From Trametopsis cervina (taxonomy: Eukaryota > Basidiomycota > Agaricomycetes > Polyporales > Irpicaceae): 64,000 nt of DNA. A program made the translations under genes and the position numbers. Below are positions 10,985-20,418 of the stretch, one piece after another (position 1 is the stretch's first letter; each line of letters begins with the position of its first letter). The stretch lies in the NCBI GenBank assembly GCA_022385755.1, contig MU278352.1, forward strand, positions 1,240,001 through 1,304,000, given 5' to 3'. Under the pieces are notes generated by a model. The model did not search any database and was not told where the DNA came from. It worked only from the letters and a program-made list of their open reading frames with translations.

Positions 10985-11824
10985 ATGCCCCAAGCCCTCT
11001 TCCCTGACCTTCACGCCTGGAAGGAGCAATATCCTCTATTCTCCCCGACCACGGAGACACCCTACACGCCTCCCCCGGGAGCAACCGCAGGTAGGAAAAC
11101 CCCCACCTCACCCAACATCCCACATCTAACGTCTAACCTTGGGAATAGCATCCCTACCACCAAACTTGTTCCTGGAACCAGACGACACCCGATTCCATGA
11201 AACTTTGCTGGGAACACGCCAAAATGCACAAGGGACTGAGGAAGACCCCATGACGGGTGTAAACATGAACGAACGTGAGCAAAATGAACAATAAGCGAGA
11301 GATTTAACCCCCCGCACTAACGAAACCCATCAGCTGAATACATGAACCAATCCCAGAGCAACGCACCGATGGCGAGAGTTCACAACCACAATCTGCACCA
11401 ATATTCGCGTGAGAACCTCCCAACCGAACCGGGGCTCCAAACAGCGGTCACGTCACGGGTCCAAACAATCACTGTACGGAATTTCGAGTCACACCCCTTC
11501 CGCACGCGCCTTCTCTCTCTCTATATCGCCTTTCGACCGGACGAGAAAATCCGCACTCAAGCTCGCATCCGAGTCCGCAATGACGCCGACTACGGCATTG
11601 AAGCGCCTTTCCGCCTCAAACACATCGCGGGCTTCCTGAAAGACCATGTCGGCTTCTGGGCAATTCAAGACGATGAGAGGAGCGTTGCCGCATTCCTCCT
11701 CTTCGTCAACAAAGAATGGGTTACTCTCACAAGGGAGGAACAGCTCGCCGCAGAGCTCCTCGGGATGGACCGTTACGACCTATACTCCATGTATGACCCG
11801 AACTTGGACCAGGAGGAGGACTGA
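10985..11824 (+). CDS. Extra LINE-encoded protein of unknown function, three exons
   Basis: Not recognised. Exons 10985-11090, 11149-11274 and 11334-11824 give 240 residues. Both introns are textbook: 58 nt (GTAGG…GGGAATAG, with two CTAAC branch-like sites) and 59 nt (GTGAGC…CCCATCAG, with CACTAAC). Without them the frame stops. The N-terminal 80 residues are Pro/acidic and probably disordered. The C-terminal half looks folded, with RLLSLYIAFRPDEKIR, FRLKHIAGFLKDHVGFWAI and FLLFVNKEWVTLTREE, and it ends in an acidic tail (DPNLDQEED). No nuclease, protease or zinc motif is visible. It lies upstream of ORF1 and has its own TATA-like box. It could be an accessory or regulatory protein, or a captured host gene. 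LINEs normally have one or two ORFs, so a third, spliced gene is odd. Confidence 0.65.
11091..11148 (+). other. Spliceosomal intron 1 of the extra LINE gene
   Basis: Donor GTAGGA, CTAAC twice near the 3' end, acceptor GGGAATAG. Removal restores one frame across both exons. Confidence 0.65.
11275..11333 (+). other. Spliceosomal intron 2 of the extra LINE gene
   Basis: Donor GTGAGC, branch-like CACTAAC about 15 nt before the acceptor CATCAG. It joins GAAC to CTGAATACATG in frame. It contains in-frame stops, so unspliced RNA would give a truncated product. Confidence 0.7.
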
Positions 11825-12590
11825 TTAGTTGAACCAGCAAGGAAGAGCAGCGGAGATGGCGTCAGTAACGAGGGTGACGTAAAATCCTTTTAGCTAGAGA
11901 ACAAACTATCGCACGAAATATATAGCTTGAATATGCCTCTGAATCCACACAGTATCACTACCCTACTCGCCTGCCAACGAATAAGACCCGAAACCAACCA
12001 CCAAGAAATATGAGTACATACGCCTGCCACTGGTGAAGAAGAGGCGGGAGACACTGCAAAGCTAGGTACGACAACCTGACACTGCAGACACATGATCCGT
12101 AATATACACGCGACCCAAACAGCCTTAACGACGAGAAACGCGGGCATGACGGACTCCCTCCACCGCCACACCGTCGAGAACACAGGCCTCGACGAAACTA
12201 CCACGACATCCTGCCATAACACCCGCGACACCCAGGAAAACATGCCGGCAAATCCTCTCGGCGCACACGCTAGACCAAAACCACTATACATTCTCCACAC
12301 ACTCCCGAGCGCCACCAAGACTGACGAAAATATAACAGACAGCTGAAACAACAATGACCACGACGCGAGATCGTCAAGATTACCGAGCCCAACCTCGACG
12401 GACGAAAACTATGCAGCCAACCACGACTCACACTTTTTGGCCCGAAATCCGCAAAAAAAACACTGGGAAAAGACACAAGTCAAAACAAAATCCCGCCCAT
12501 GACCATTATAAAAAGGGAGCGAAAGTGAGTGGAAACGACATTGCCCTACTCCAGCGATAATAGCGATTAACACCCAACCCAACTCTGACG
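11825..12590 (+). promoter_or_regulatory. Spacer between the extra gene and ORF1
   Basis: There are 0.77 kb between two coding parts of the retrotransposon. No convincing ORF is present (an 84-codon frame at 12092-12346 follows base bias only). The TATAAAAAG at 12507 suggests the last part is an internal promoter for ORF1. Confidence 0.45.
12507..12515 (+). promoter_or_regulatory. TATA box upstream of LINE ORF1
   Basis: TATAAAAAG, 84 bp before the ORF1 ATG at 12591, is a strong match to a TATA box. It would produce a subgenomic ORF1 transcript. Confidence 0.55.
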
Positions 12591-14667
12591 ATGTCTTCTC
12601 CCTCGCCCTCCACAGTCTGGAACTCCCCCAAGAAAGGAGTCCCACTCGAACTCGACGAGGATGAATTTCCCCTGCTCGGTGAGTCTAACAACTGCCCAAC
12701 ACCCCTCCTGAAAAAACGACTAAAATAAACCCAAACCGACATAGCCCCGCCATGGTCCACGCCCGTCATGAGAAATGGCAAAAGTATTCCGAACACCCCA
12801 AACAACACGCCGGCAAAAGGAGACTTTGAAATGGACACCACCCCTTCGGTTGCCCCAAGCGAAATCAGCGAGAGCCTGCCGACCGTTGCGGGAATCCTTG
12901 CGAGCTACAACGCCTTTGAAGCCCTCGCACCGGTGCGGGAATACGACCGCATGCCAGGAGTAGCTGCCAGCATGCATGCCTACCCCAAGGAGAAGCCGGT
13001 AAGCACTCCAAACCCCCCCCCTGCTCACAAAGAACATTCCCCTCACCGACTTTCTCCAGATTACCGCTAACGAAGCTCAGCAGGACACTCGAGACCGTGA
13101 CACGGCACCAGGAGCCAGCTCTCATAGGGGAAGATCCACTCAACCTAAAAAGCGACGGAACGCGGACGGAACGTCGACCTCCCCAACTGGTAGAGAGCCG
13201 CGCCGCCGATCCAGACGATCAGCATCACCTGTGAGGAAACGAAGACAAGACCGAGCCTCCCTCATCCTCAATACAACCGACCCGCTTCCCCCTCCTGCCT
13301 TTTTGCCAGACTCGCCAACTCCCCCAAGGCGTAGACGTCGATCATCCTCGGTGCTTTCCTACGTAGACCCTAACCAACTTCACCCCATAAACCAAAACCT
13401 GACACCGCCAAATGAGGACCACCAGCCCGCACAAGAAGCAGAGCTCAGTATAGAGAACATCTTCCCAGAAGAAGTCCCACGACCTCCAACACCAGACCAT
13501 GGACAACCTCCGCAAGCTCTGCCGGCCGCTCCGCCCCAACAGGACGAGATACCACCACCGGCTGCTCCAGAACCAATGAATGTAGACGAGCCTATCCCTC
13601 CGCAGGATGAAATCGGCACAAAACCACACATTCCCCAACGGGTGCAAAACGAGAAGATATCATACGTTTACCCCTTAGACACTTGGGAAGAACCGCGCGG
13701 AAAAGACCCCCTTTTCTGGTACGATAACCTGGTCACCGCACAGCATGTGGCATGGACGGCATACCCCTACCCTGCAGTCCTAGCCAGAATAGCGTACGAA
13801 GGATGTCCCACCCCGGAAAACGAAGGCGCGAACATCTCGCTAATTGAACACATCATCGAAGGAGTACTGGTCAATGCGCCGAACCTTATGGTAACTGCAC
13901 CGGCTCCCCTACACGAACCCCGCAACCCGCGCTCTCCACCCTTCTCCTACCTGGTAATGGGAATAGACGAGGTAGAACAAGCCATCCTAGAGGACCTGAA
14001 GTGCATCTCGACCGATCGCGGAACAATTTTCATCACACCGAAGAACCCCCCGATCGACACATATATCACCAGCCTTAAAGGGACCCGACGACCGAAATTA
14101 CCCATCCTACGCAACCACATCAATGCAGTACTCGACAGAGCCGGCCTAGACGGACGAATTAGAGCCCTCGTGTCAGGACACCCGACGCTGAGTATCATGC
14201 CACCGGATACAGCTTGCCAGCGGATCCGAGACTCCCTCCGCATACAACTCATAACTGTCCCCACAACGAACACCGACTTTATGGACATCGTCCATATCTT
14301 CATGGATCCTCCGACCACCGACCCAGTCCAGTGGAGAAACTTCCGCGACGCAATCACTAGGGCGAACTTCAGGGATCCGATGCTCGGAATGGGAATAGCA
14401 ACCTTCGACAAGTGGAAATGCATATGCTGCAACAGTATGCTACACCCTACGGGTCTATGCCCAATCCTACGAGAACCGGGTTGGATCATTCCCCCTAACC
14501 ACCCGGCCGAAGCCGCTCAAGCCGCCGCAGATGAGCCCCCCCAGGAAGACATCCTACCAACAGCTTTCACCACTGTTCCGGTAGCGACAGCAGCACGAGG
14601 AAGAGGAACGGGCCGCGGACGTGGAGGAGACCGCGGCAGAGGACGAGGAAGGGGACGTGGTTGGTAA
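12591..14667 (+). CDS. LINE ORF1 (gag-like nucleic-acid-binding protein), three exons
   Basis: The predicted RNA-binding structural protein of the retrotransposon RNP. Exons 12591-12678, 12745-12998 and 13060-14667 give 649 residues. Intron 1 is 66 nt (GTGAGT…GACATAG) and intron 2 is 61 nt (GTAAGC…TTTCTCCAG); reading through either one gives a stop. The N-terminal 270 residues are Pro-rich and basic/acidic with nuclear-signal-like Arg runs (PRRRRRSSS). The middle region, residues about 270-550, looks folded (PLDTWEEPRGKDPLFWYDN, SLIEHIIEGVLVNAPNLMV). A perfect CCHC zinc knuckle C-X2-C-X4-H-X4-C (CICCNSMLHPTGLC) sits near residues 568-581. The last 20 residues are RG repeats that should bind RNA. 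The stop codon overlaps a consensus donor, TGGTAAGT. Confidence 0.8.
12679..12744 (+). other. Spliceosomal intron 1 of LINE ORF1
   Basis: GTGAGT donor, CGACTAAA region as branch candidate, acceptor CGACATAG. An in-frame TAA lies inside, so splicing is needed to join the first 29 codons to the rest. Confidence 0.7.
12999..13059 (+). other. Spliceosomal intron 2 of LINE ORF1
   Basis: GTAAGC donor and TTTCTCCAG acceptor with a pyrimidine-rich end. The unspliced frame ends at DYR followed by a stop just past the acceptor. Confidence 0.7.
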
Positions 14668-14855
14668 GTCTGGAGCAGAGCGAGCCCCGTTGAGCCACAC
14701 GAGCCAATACTACACTGTAACCTCCCTTACGTACTATACCAATAACAACGCCGTATCTAATATATGATCCCCATGAGCGAATCTTACCAAAGGAGAACAT
14801 CGACGGGAAACATACGGACTAGTAAGGCCCACACTTACTAACTGAATTCATTCAG
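14664..14855 (+). other. Possible alternative intron linking ORF1 end to ORF2 leader
   Basis: A GTAAGT donor overlaps the ORF1 stop codon. A strong 3' site (ACTAACTGAATTCATTCAG) ends at 14855. Splicing would replace the stop with a few codons (IGKPYE) before a new stop. That would remove 192 nt of the spacer in front of ORF2 without fusing the frames. Confidence 0.35.
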
Positions 14856-14908
14856 GATAGGAAAGCCTTACGAATAGTCGCGGAGATGGGTACCCCGCTA
14901 AGCAGTAG

Positions 14909-17900
14909 ACTAAGCACCATTTCCCCTGCTCGCGAGCTGAACCCTGCTGCAAACCCCTCACGGTGCCTTACCAGTCGTATAGCCACCGGACATTTGCCTT
15001 TTCAGGTCGACTGCCCCACCCTACAACATACAATACTGAACACAACCCAACGGAAGAAACACTCGGCACGGCTAACTACCTCTCTGAGACCAGAGACGGT
15101 GGGATTCTGCCCGTCGAAACCCACGTCGATGACGGACTCGGAGAGATCGGTGACGGGCACCGTCTACACACACACCCCCTCCCACCCTCCCTCCCTAACC
15201 CGACTAACCCTGTGAACACTCCTATGACCCTTCTTAGAGAATCCTGCCATGAAGCGGAGGACCCTCAGCCGAACAACACACGAAAACAAAAACGACGTAA
15301 GAACAAACGCACGGCCGCACGCCTCAAGATCGCAACATTAAACATGAAAGGAAGAGGCTCCCTCCCACCTGATCAACACAACGACAAATGGTCTAAAATA
15401 AACCAAATAATGAGAGATAAAAAGATTGCTGTCCTTGCGGTCCAAGAAACACACCTCCAACAAATACATGTCGACACACTCCACTCCCTTTTTGGAAAAA
15501 GAATACAGATCCTCCACTCGGCACCGGAGGAACGAGCATCGACGTCTCGGGGAATCGCGTTCGTCCTCAACAAGGAAAGACTGGATACCTCAAAAATATC
15601 CTTAACAGAAATAATCCCTGGACGAGCGGCTCTCCTCTCGTGCAAATGGCACAACGAAGTTCCCCTACACATCCTTAACATCTACGCCCCTAACGACAGA
15701 GCAGACAACGAACATTTCTGGAATGAAATCAGCAACAAGTGGGACTCCGAACAACTCCCCATACCAACTGCGATGACAGGGGACTTTAATATTGTGGAAG
15801 AGGCAAAAGATCGACTCCCAGAGCGAGCGGACCACTCCGGAGCGGTGCACGCTCTCCAGGACCTCTGTATAAAGTTTAGACTAATAGACACATGGCGGGA
15901 AACATACCCCACCGAACGAGAATACACTTACTTACAAGATCATGGCCTGAGCATGTCACGACTTGACCGAATATATCTCAATAATAAAACCGGTAAAAAT
16001 GCCACAGACTGGATAGTCGAACCGGCAGATGCACTATCGACCGACCATCTACTGCTATCAGTATCTATCGCTGACGACAAACTCCCTTTTGTAGGGGGAG
16101 GACGATGGTCTATCCCGAAAGTTGTCCTGGCTGACCATGAGTTCCTAGATCGTATAAGTAACCAAGGACGAACATTTATAGAACTAACCAACCTACGCAA
16201 GTCTCTACGAGAACCTGACAACATCCAAGAGCGATATAAGGCCTTCAAGGACGACATCATGGTAACGGCACGCAGGCTTGCCAAGATCAACATACCTAAA
16301 ATTGTAAAACGAATCAGTAAGCTGAAAGAAGAACGAAAACAGATACTAAACTCCCCCAAGCCGAGGGACGAACTGTACGTGGCCACCCAAGCATCGGCCC
16401 TTATGGACCGAATACGAACCCTAGAAGCTAGACGTTTCAACTCCACTAGAAAATCGGTGGCAACCAAAGACTGGACTCACGGAGAACAGATCACCAAATA
16501 CTGGGTACGAACCAGCAAACCGAAAAACCCACGAGACATTATAATGGAGCTAAGAGACCCCGAATCCGGATACCCACCGTCCGACCAAAGGCACGACCCG
16601 CTCTTCCCTCCACAATACCTCAAACGAACTGACCAAATGGCAGCGACGGCAATGGCATACCACCGTGACATCCAACTCCATGACCTTAGCAACTCGACCG
16701 TGGAGCAACGCTCACACGAAATAAAACAAGTCACCAGCACATTAGAATCCACGCTACCCAAAAAAGGCCGCAGGGAACTTAAGAAACTACTCACCTGGGA
16801 CGACCTAGAACAGGCCATTAAACTCTGCTCACCAGGGAAAGCTCCCGGGATCGATGGGATCCCATACGAACTCTGGAAAGAGCTCCACCGCAGATACATC
16901 TCCTGTGACTCCGACTCCAATCCCCACCTCGACATCCTCCTCCTCTTCAAAACTCTCTTCAATGATATCGAGGAAAATGGAGTGATGATAAACTCAAACT
17001 TTGCGGAAGGATGGATCGCGCCTATATATAAAAAGAAGGATAAGAAAGAGATCTCAAATTATCGACCTATCACCTTGCTAAACACAGACTATAAGTTATT
17101 CACTAAAGCTCTCTCCATGAAACTAGCAAAGTGGATACACACTGTAGTTCACCCGGCGCAAGCGGGATTCATCCCCAATAGATCGATCTTCGACCAGACG
17201 AACTTGGCACGCCTAATGACGGACTATGCGGAAGCTGTAGAAGACAACGGCATGATAGTCGCTCTAGACCAAGAAAAAGCTTACGATAAAGTGGCCCATG
17301 ACTACCTATGGGAGGTTCTTCAGCAATTGAAAATACCCCGACAATTCATCAAAACCATACGATCCCTATACGAATCCGCGCAGTCAGCGATTATGATCAA
17401 TGGAGTCTTAAGCAAGAAATTCCACGTCACGAGAGGGGTCCGTCAAGGAGACCCCCTCTCGTGCTTACTCTTTGACCTCGCAATAGAACCCCTAGCATGC
17501 ATGATCAGAGCATCCGCCCTTCGAGGATACGAAATTCCAGGCCTATCAGAAAGAATAATCACCACGCTATTCGCGGACGATACTACGGTGTACTTATCCC
17601 ACAAAGACAAATACTCCGACCTTCAAAAAGTACTAGCCCTCTGGTGCAAAGCTTCGCGAGCAAAATTCAACCTGGAAAAGACAGTGGTTATTCCAATTGG
17701 GACGAAAGACTACAGAAAAAAGGTGGTAGAACGCACTGCCACAACCGACTCTCCAGAACCACTTCCACCGACCGTGACAATAGCACCAGACCACTCACCA
17801 ACACGGATCCTAGGAGCATGGATAGGAAATGAAACGGACCCAACGACGCCTTGGCAACCAGTCCTTCGCTCACTGAAGACCCGACTCCATGAATGGGAAC

Positions 17901-20212
17901 AAACGAATCCTACACAATTCGGGAGAAGATTAATAACCAACATGGAAGTCGGAGGAAGAACTCAATACCTATCGAAAGTCCAAGGAATTCCGAAATCGAT
18001 CCAAAATGAACTCACCTCCATAATACGTAAATTCATGTGGCCCAACCAAACGACCCCTCCAATAAACCTGAGCACCCTCCAACTCCCAATCAAAGACGGC
18101 GGACTAGCACTGATCGATGTTAAAGCCCGCAGCAAAGCCATCATACTATCCTGGCTCATCCCCTTCCTAAATCTGACGGAGTCTAGACCGACCTGGGCAT
18201 ATGTCGCCGACGCCATACTAGCCCTACACGCGAGGAAATCAGGACCACAGTACGACCGAAAAATGAAAATACAATACTTCCTCCAAACCTGGACCGTCAA
18301 CGCAAGCGCAAAATCAAACCTCCCCTCCTTCCTTAAAGACCTATTAAACCTAGCAAAAGAATACAAAGTCAGTTTCAACTCCATCAAACTGAACGCTGAA
18401 GCAAAGAGACGGATGCCTCTGTGGCTACACCTAGGATTCAACAGCCCCAACAACACGACCCACCGGTCAAAAGCCGAAAAATGCCTCCGAAATAACCACC
18501 ATATTAGAACCGTTGACCAACTCATGACCTTCATTGAGTATGGCGAACTCACCATCGACGAGTCCATTAAGCACTACCCCAAGCGCACCTGCTGCATCGC
18601 CTGCGAGAAAATACGCACCATCCACAACTGTAGTTCGCCGCTGCAATGTTACCTCGAAGCTAAACGGCTCAAACAGAAACTGCCCGAACAATGGATACCA
18701 ACCGAAGAAGGACCAAGCGACGGCCTCTCCTTCACACACCGAAGGAAACGGCAGACCCCCACCATAGTCGCAGCTAAACGCATTATTACCTTCAACCCAT
18801 CAGTGACAACGAGGGACGACTTATCAAAGACCTTCCGCATCTTCACCACACGAGAAGGGAAAACCACGGACACCGCGAATCGACCAGCCACCGCTCCACA
18901 ACCTAGAGCCACGGTGGTAGCGTACACTGATGGATCATGCACCAATAATGGATCTCAGAATGCAAGAGCAGGAGCAGGGGTCTGGCTAGGAGACACCCAC
19001 CCGGGAAACGCGGCGATCCGAGTCCCGGGTCGAGAACAAACCAACCAACTGGGGGAATTAGCGGCCATTCTCCATGTCCTGCAAACAACACCGGCAGTAA
19101 CACCAGTACACATCATAACGGATTCGAAGTATTGCATAGAAGGTATTGTGAACCACTCACCGACCTGGGAAGCGAAAGGATGGATAGGGGTGGCCAACAA
19201 GGAATGGTTCCAAGCCATTATCTCTTGGGCAAGAGCACGAGCGGCACTCACTACCTTTGAATGGGTCAAAGGACACTCCGGAGTCCCAGGAAACGAAGAG
19301 GCAGACCGCTTGGCGGCGGAAGGGGCTCGAAAACCCCCAGTCGGAAACATTCTCCTAAACCCAAAGGAACGCTTCCTCCTCAACGGGGCCCAAATTTCCA
19401 CCCTGGATCAAAAAACGATTTATCGCGGGATAAAAGACCTAGAACAAATCAACACAAGACGAGCGACGGCGCACCATCTGCAACTCACAAAAGCCGCGGT
19501 CCTCTTTAACACTGGCCTCATCCCAACCTCGGCCAGGATATGGATGACCATACGCCACAAAAACAACCGCAGACTCATACAAACCTTCCTGTGGAGGCTT
19601 CTACACAACGCCTTCAGATGCGGGGAATGGTGGAAGAACATCACAGGCTTCGAAGAGCGGAAACTCTGTGGAATCTGCCAAGAAGTTGAGTCCATAGACC
19701 ACATCCTGACAAAGTGTAAATCACCTGCGAGACAAATAGTATGGAACCTGGCTCGTGCCGCCCTCCAGAAAAAAGCCAATCACGACCCCTGGATCTCCCT
19801 GGGAACCATTATGGGAGCGAACCTAATTGAAGCACCACCTGCCCAAGGGAAACAACGACCAGGGACATCGCGCCTCCAAACCATCCTCGTCACCGAATCC
19901 GCCTACTTGATCTGGAAGATCAGATGCGAAAGAGTTATCGACCGCGGACCAGACCCCGCCAATTGGCACTCCGAGGAGGAAACTAAACGGCTGTGGCACA
20001 AAACAATCAACCGGCGACTGCAGGCGGATATCGCACTCACTCACCCGAGAGTCCCGACGACCAAGCGCCTGAAAGCAAAGGAGGTCCTCAACACTTGGTC
20101 GGGAATCATTAAGGACGAAGACCTCCTACCCGACAACTGGATTACGGCCGCAGGGGTTTTAGTGGGTGATCTCAACCCCCTCACTGAACGATTCATACTA
20201 GACCACGGGTGA
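14909..20212 (+). CDS. LINE ORF2 polyprotein: endonuclease, reverse transcriptase, RNase H
   Basis: The frame is open from 14909. The first ATG is at 15224, giving 1,662 residues; an upstream non-ATG start at 14963 would give 1,749. Numbering from 14963, the apurinic-type endonuclease spans about 121-365 (IATLNMKG, VQETHL, NIYAPND, GDFNI, LDRIYLN, STDHLLLSV). The reverse transcriptase spans about 620-920 (APGIDGIPYELW, NYRPITLLN, AGFIPNRS, GVRQGDPLSCLLF, catalytic FADD near 870). RNase H I spans about 1319-1455 with its D-E-D-D set (YTDGSC, QLGELAAI, IITDSKY, EEADRLAAEG). A C-terminal CCHC finger (CGICQEVESIDHILTKC) is near 1569. These activities nick target DNA, copy the element RNA and remove RNA from hybrids. 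There are no stops or frameshifts, so the protein is probably functional. How translation starts is unclear because no TATA-driven mRNA or good ATG lies close upstream. Confidence 0.95.
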   Translation, partial: TKHHFPCSRAEPCCKPLTVPYQSYSHRTFAFSGRLPHPTTYNTEHNPTEETLGTANYLSETRDGGILPVETHVDDGLGEIGDGHRLHTHPLPPSLPNPTNPVNTPMTLLRESCHEAEDPQPNNTRKQKRRKNKRTAARLKIATLNMKGRGSLPPDQHNDKWSKINQIMRDKKIAVLAVQETHLQQIHVDTLHSLFGKRIQILHSAPEERASTSRGIAFVLNKERLDTSKISLTEIIPGRAALLSCKWHNEVPLHILNIYAPNDRADNEHFWNEISNKWDSEQLPIPTAMTGDFNIVEEAKDRLPERADHSGAVHALQDLCIKFRLIDTWRETYPTEREYTYLQDHGLSMSRLDRIYLNNKTGKNATDWIVEPADALSTDHLLLSVSIADDKLPFVGGGRWSIPKVVLADHEFLDRISNQGRTFIELTNLRKSLREPDNIQERYKAFKDDIMVTARRLAKINIPKIVKRISKLKEERKQILNSPKPRDELYVATQASALMDRIRTLEARRFNSTRKSVATKDWTHGEQITKYWVRTSKPKNPRDIIMELRDPESGYPPSDQRHDPLFPPQYLKRTDQMAATAMAYHRDIQLHDLSNSTVEQRSHEIKQVTSTLESTLPKKGRRELKKLLTWDDLEQAIKLCSPGKAPGIDGIPYELWKELHRRYISCDSDSNPHLDILLLFKTLFNDIEENGVMINSNFAEGWIAPIYKKKDKKEISNYRPITLLNTDYKLFTKALSMKLAKWIHTVVHPAQAGFIPNRSIFDQTNLARLMTDYAEAVEDNGMIVALDQEKAYDKVAHDYLWEVLQQLKIPRQFIKTIRSLYESAQSAIMINGVLSKKFHVTRGVRQGDPLSCLLFDLAIEPLACMIRASALRGYEIPGLSERIITTLFADDTTVYLSHKDKYSDLQKVLALWCKASRAKFNLEKTVVIPIGTKDYRKKVVERTATTDSPEPLPPTVTIAPDHSPTRILGAWIGNETDPTTPWQPVLRSLKTRLHEWEQTNPTQFGRRLITNMEVGGRTQYLSKVQGIPKSIQNELTSIIRKFMWPNQTTPPINLSTLQLPIKDGGLALIDVKARSKAIILSWLIPFLNLTESRPTWAYVADAILALHARKSGPQYDRKMKIQYFLQTWTVNASAKSNLPSFLKDLLNLAKEYKVSFNSIKLNAEAKRRMPLWLHLGFNSPNNTTHRSKAEKCLRNNHHIRTVDQLMTFIEYGELTIDESIKHYPKRTCCIACEKIRTIHNCSSPLQCYLEAKRLKQKLPEQWIPTEEGPSDGLSFTHRRKRQTPTIVAAKRIITFNPSVTTRDDLSKTFRIFTTREGKTTDTANRPATAPQPRATVVAYTDGSCTNNGSQNARAGAGVWLGDTHPGNAAIRVPGREQTNQLGELAAILHVLQTTPAVTPVHIITDSKYCIEGIVNHSPTWEAKGWIGVANKEWFQAIISWARARAALTTFEWVKGHSGVPGNEEADRLAAEGARKPPVGNILLNPKERFLLNGAQISTLDQKTIYRGIKDLEQINTRRATAHHLQLTKAAVLFNTGLIPTSARIWMTIRHKNNRRLIQTFLWRLLHNAFRCGEWWKNITGFEERKLCGICQEVESIDHILTKCKSPARQIVWNLARAALQKKANHDPWISLGTIMGANLIEAPPAQGKQRPGTSRLQTILVTESAYLIWKIRCERVIDRGPDPANWHSEEETKRLWHKTINRRLQADIALTHPRVPTTKRLKAKEVLNTWSGIIKDEDLLPDNWITAAGVLVGDLNPLTERFILDHG

Positions 20213-20380
20213 GGATTACCTCGGGTGAGACAGCCCCACACTGCCAGATGAGACTGGCGTGCTAATGAGCATTTCCCCTGAGGAGGGCACGTAAATATTT
20301 ATTAGAAGGTGCAACCCCTTCGTATAAGCTGAGGCAACGGAGATCGTTATGCGAACTGCCAATGCCTCACAGAGCTCCAT
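20213..20380 (+). other. LINE 3' UTR
   Basis: There are 168 nt between the ORF2 stop and the poly(A) tail. The sequence around 20300-20340 (GGTGCAACCCCTTCGTATAAGCTGAGG) could fold and serve as the site read by the reverse transcriptase, but I cannot show a structure. Confidence 0.5.
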
Positions 20381-20406
20381 AAAAAAAAAAAAAAAAAAAA
20401 AAAAAA
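20381..20406 (+). repeat. Poly(A) tail of the LINE
   Basis: Twenty-six consecutive A residues directly precede the right target-site copy. An unbroken tail of this length suggests recent insertion. Confidence 0.95.
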
Positions 20407-20418
20407 GAGTGCTGTGGC
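20405..20418 (+). repeat. Right target-site duplication of the LINE
   Basis: AAGAGTGCTGTGGC matches 9817-9830. The first AA may belong to the poly(A) tail. Confidence 0.9.

Larger units (their letters stand above)
9831..20406 (+). mobile_element. Complete 10.6 kb non-LTR retrotransposon (LINE, Tad1/I-like) with poly(A) tail
   Basis: Bounded by a 12-14 bp target-site duplication and ending in 26 A residues (20381-20406), as expected from target-primed reverse transcription. In order it contains a 1.15 kb leader, an extra spliced gene (10985-11824), ORF1 (12591-14667), ORF2 (from 14909/15224 to 20212) and a 170 nt 3' UTR. ORF2 is uninterrupted and all catalytic motifs are present, so this copy looks recent and possibly active. 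An EEP endonuclease plus RT plus RNase H order fits the Tad1/I group; that clade call is from domain order, not from a tree. The plus strand is rich in A and C throughout. The length is large for a LINE, which is usually 4-8 kb. Confidence 0.95.

Noticed and set aside
12092..12346. An 84-codon open frame between the extra LINE gene and ORF1
   Set aside because: Same base-bias composition, with no TATA box or intron structure of its own.
15940..16962. Long minus-strand open frames inside the LINE
   Set aside because: They are antisense to the endonuclease and reverse transcriptase and only reflect the strand bias of ORF2.
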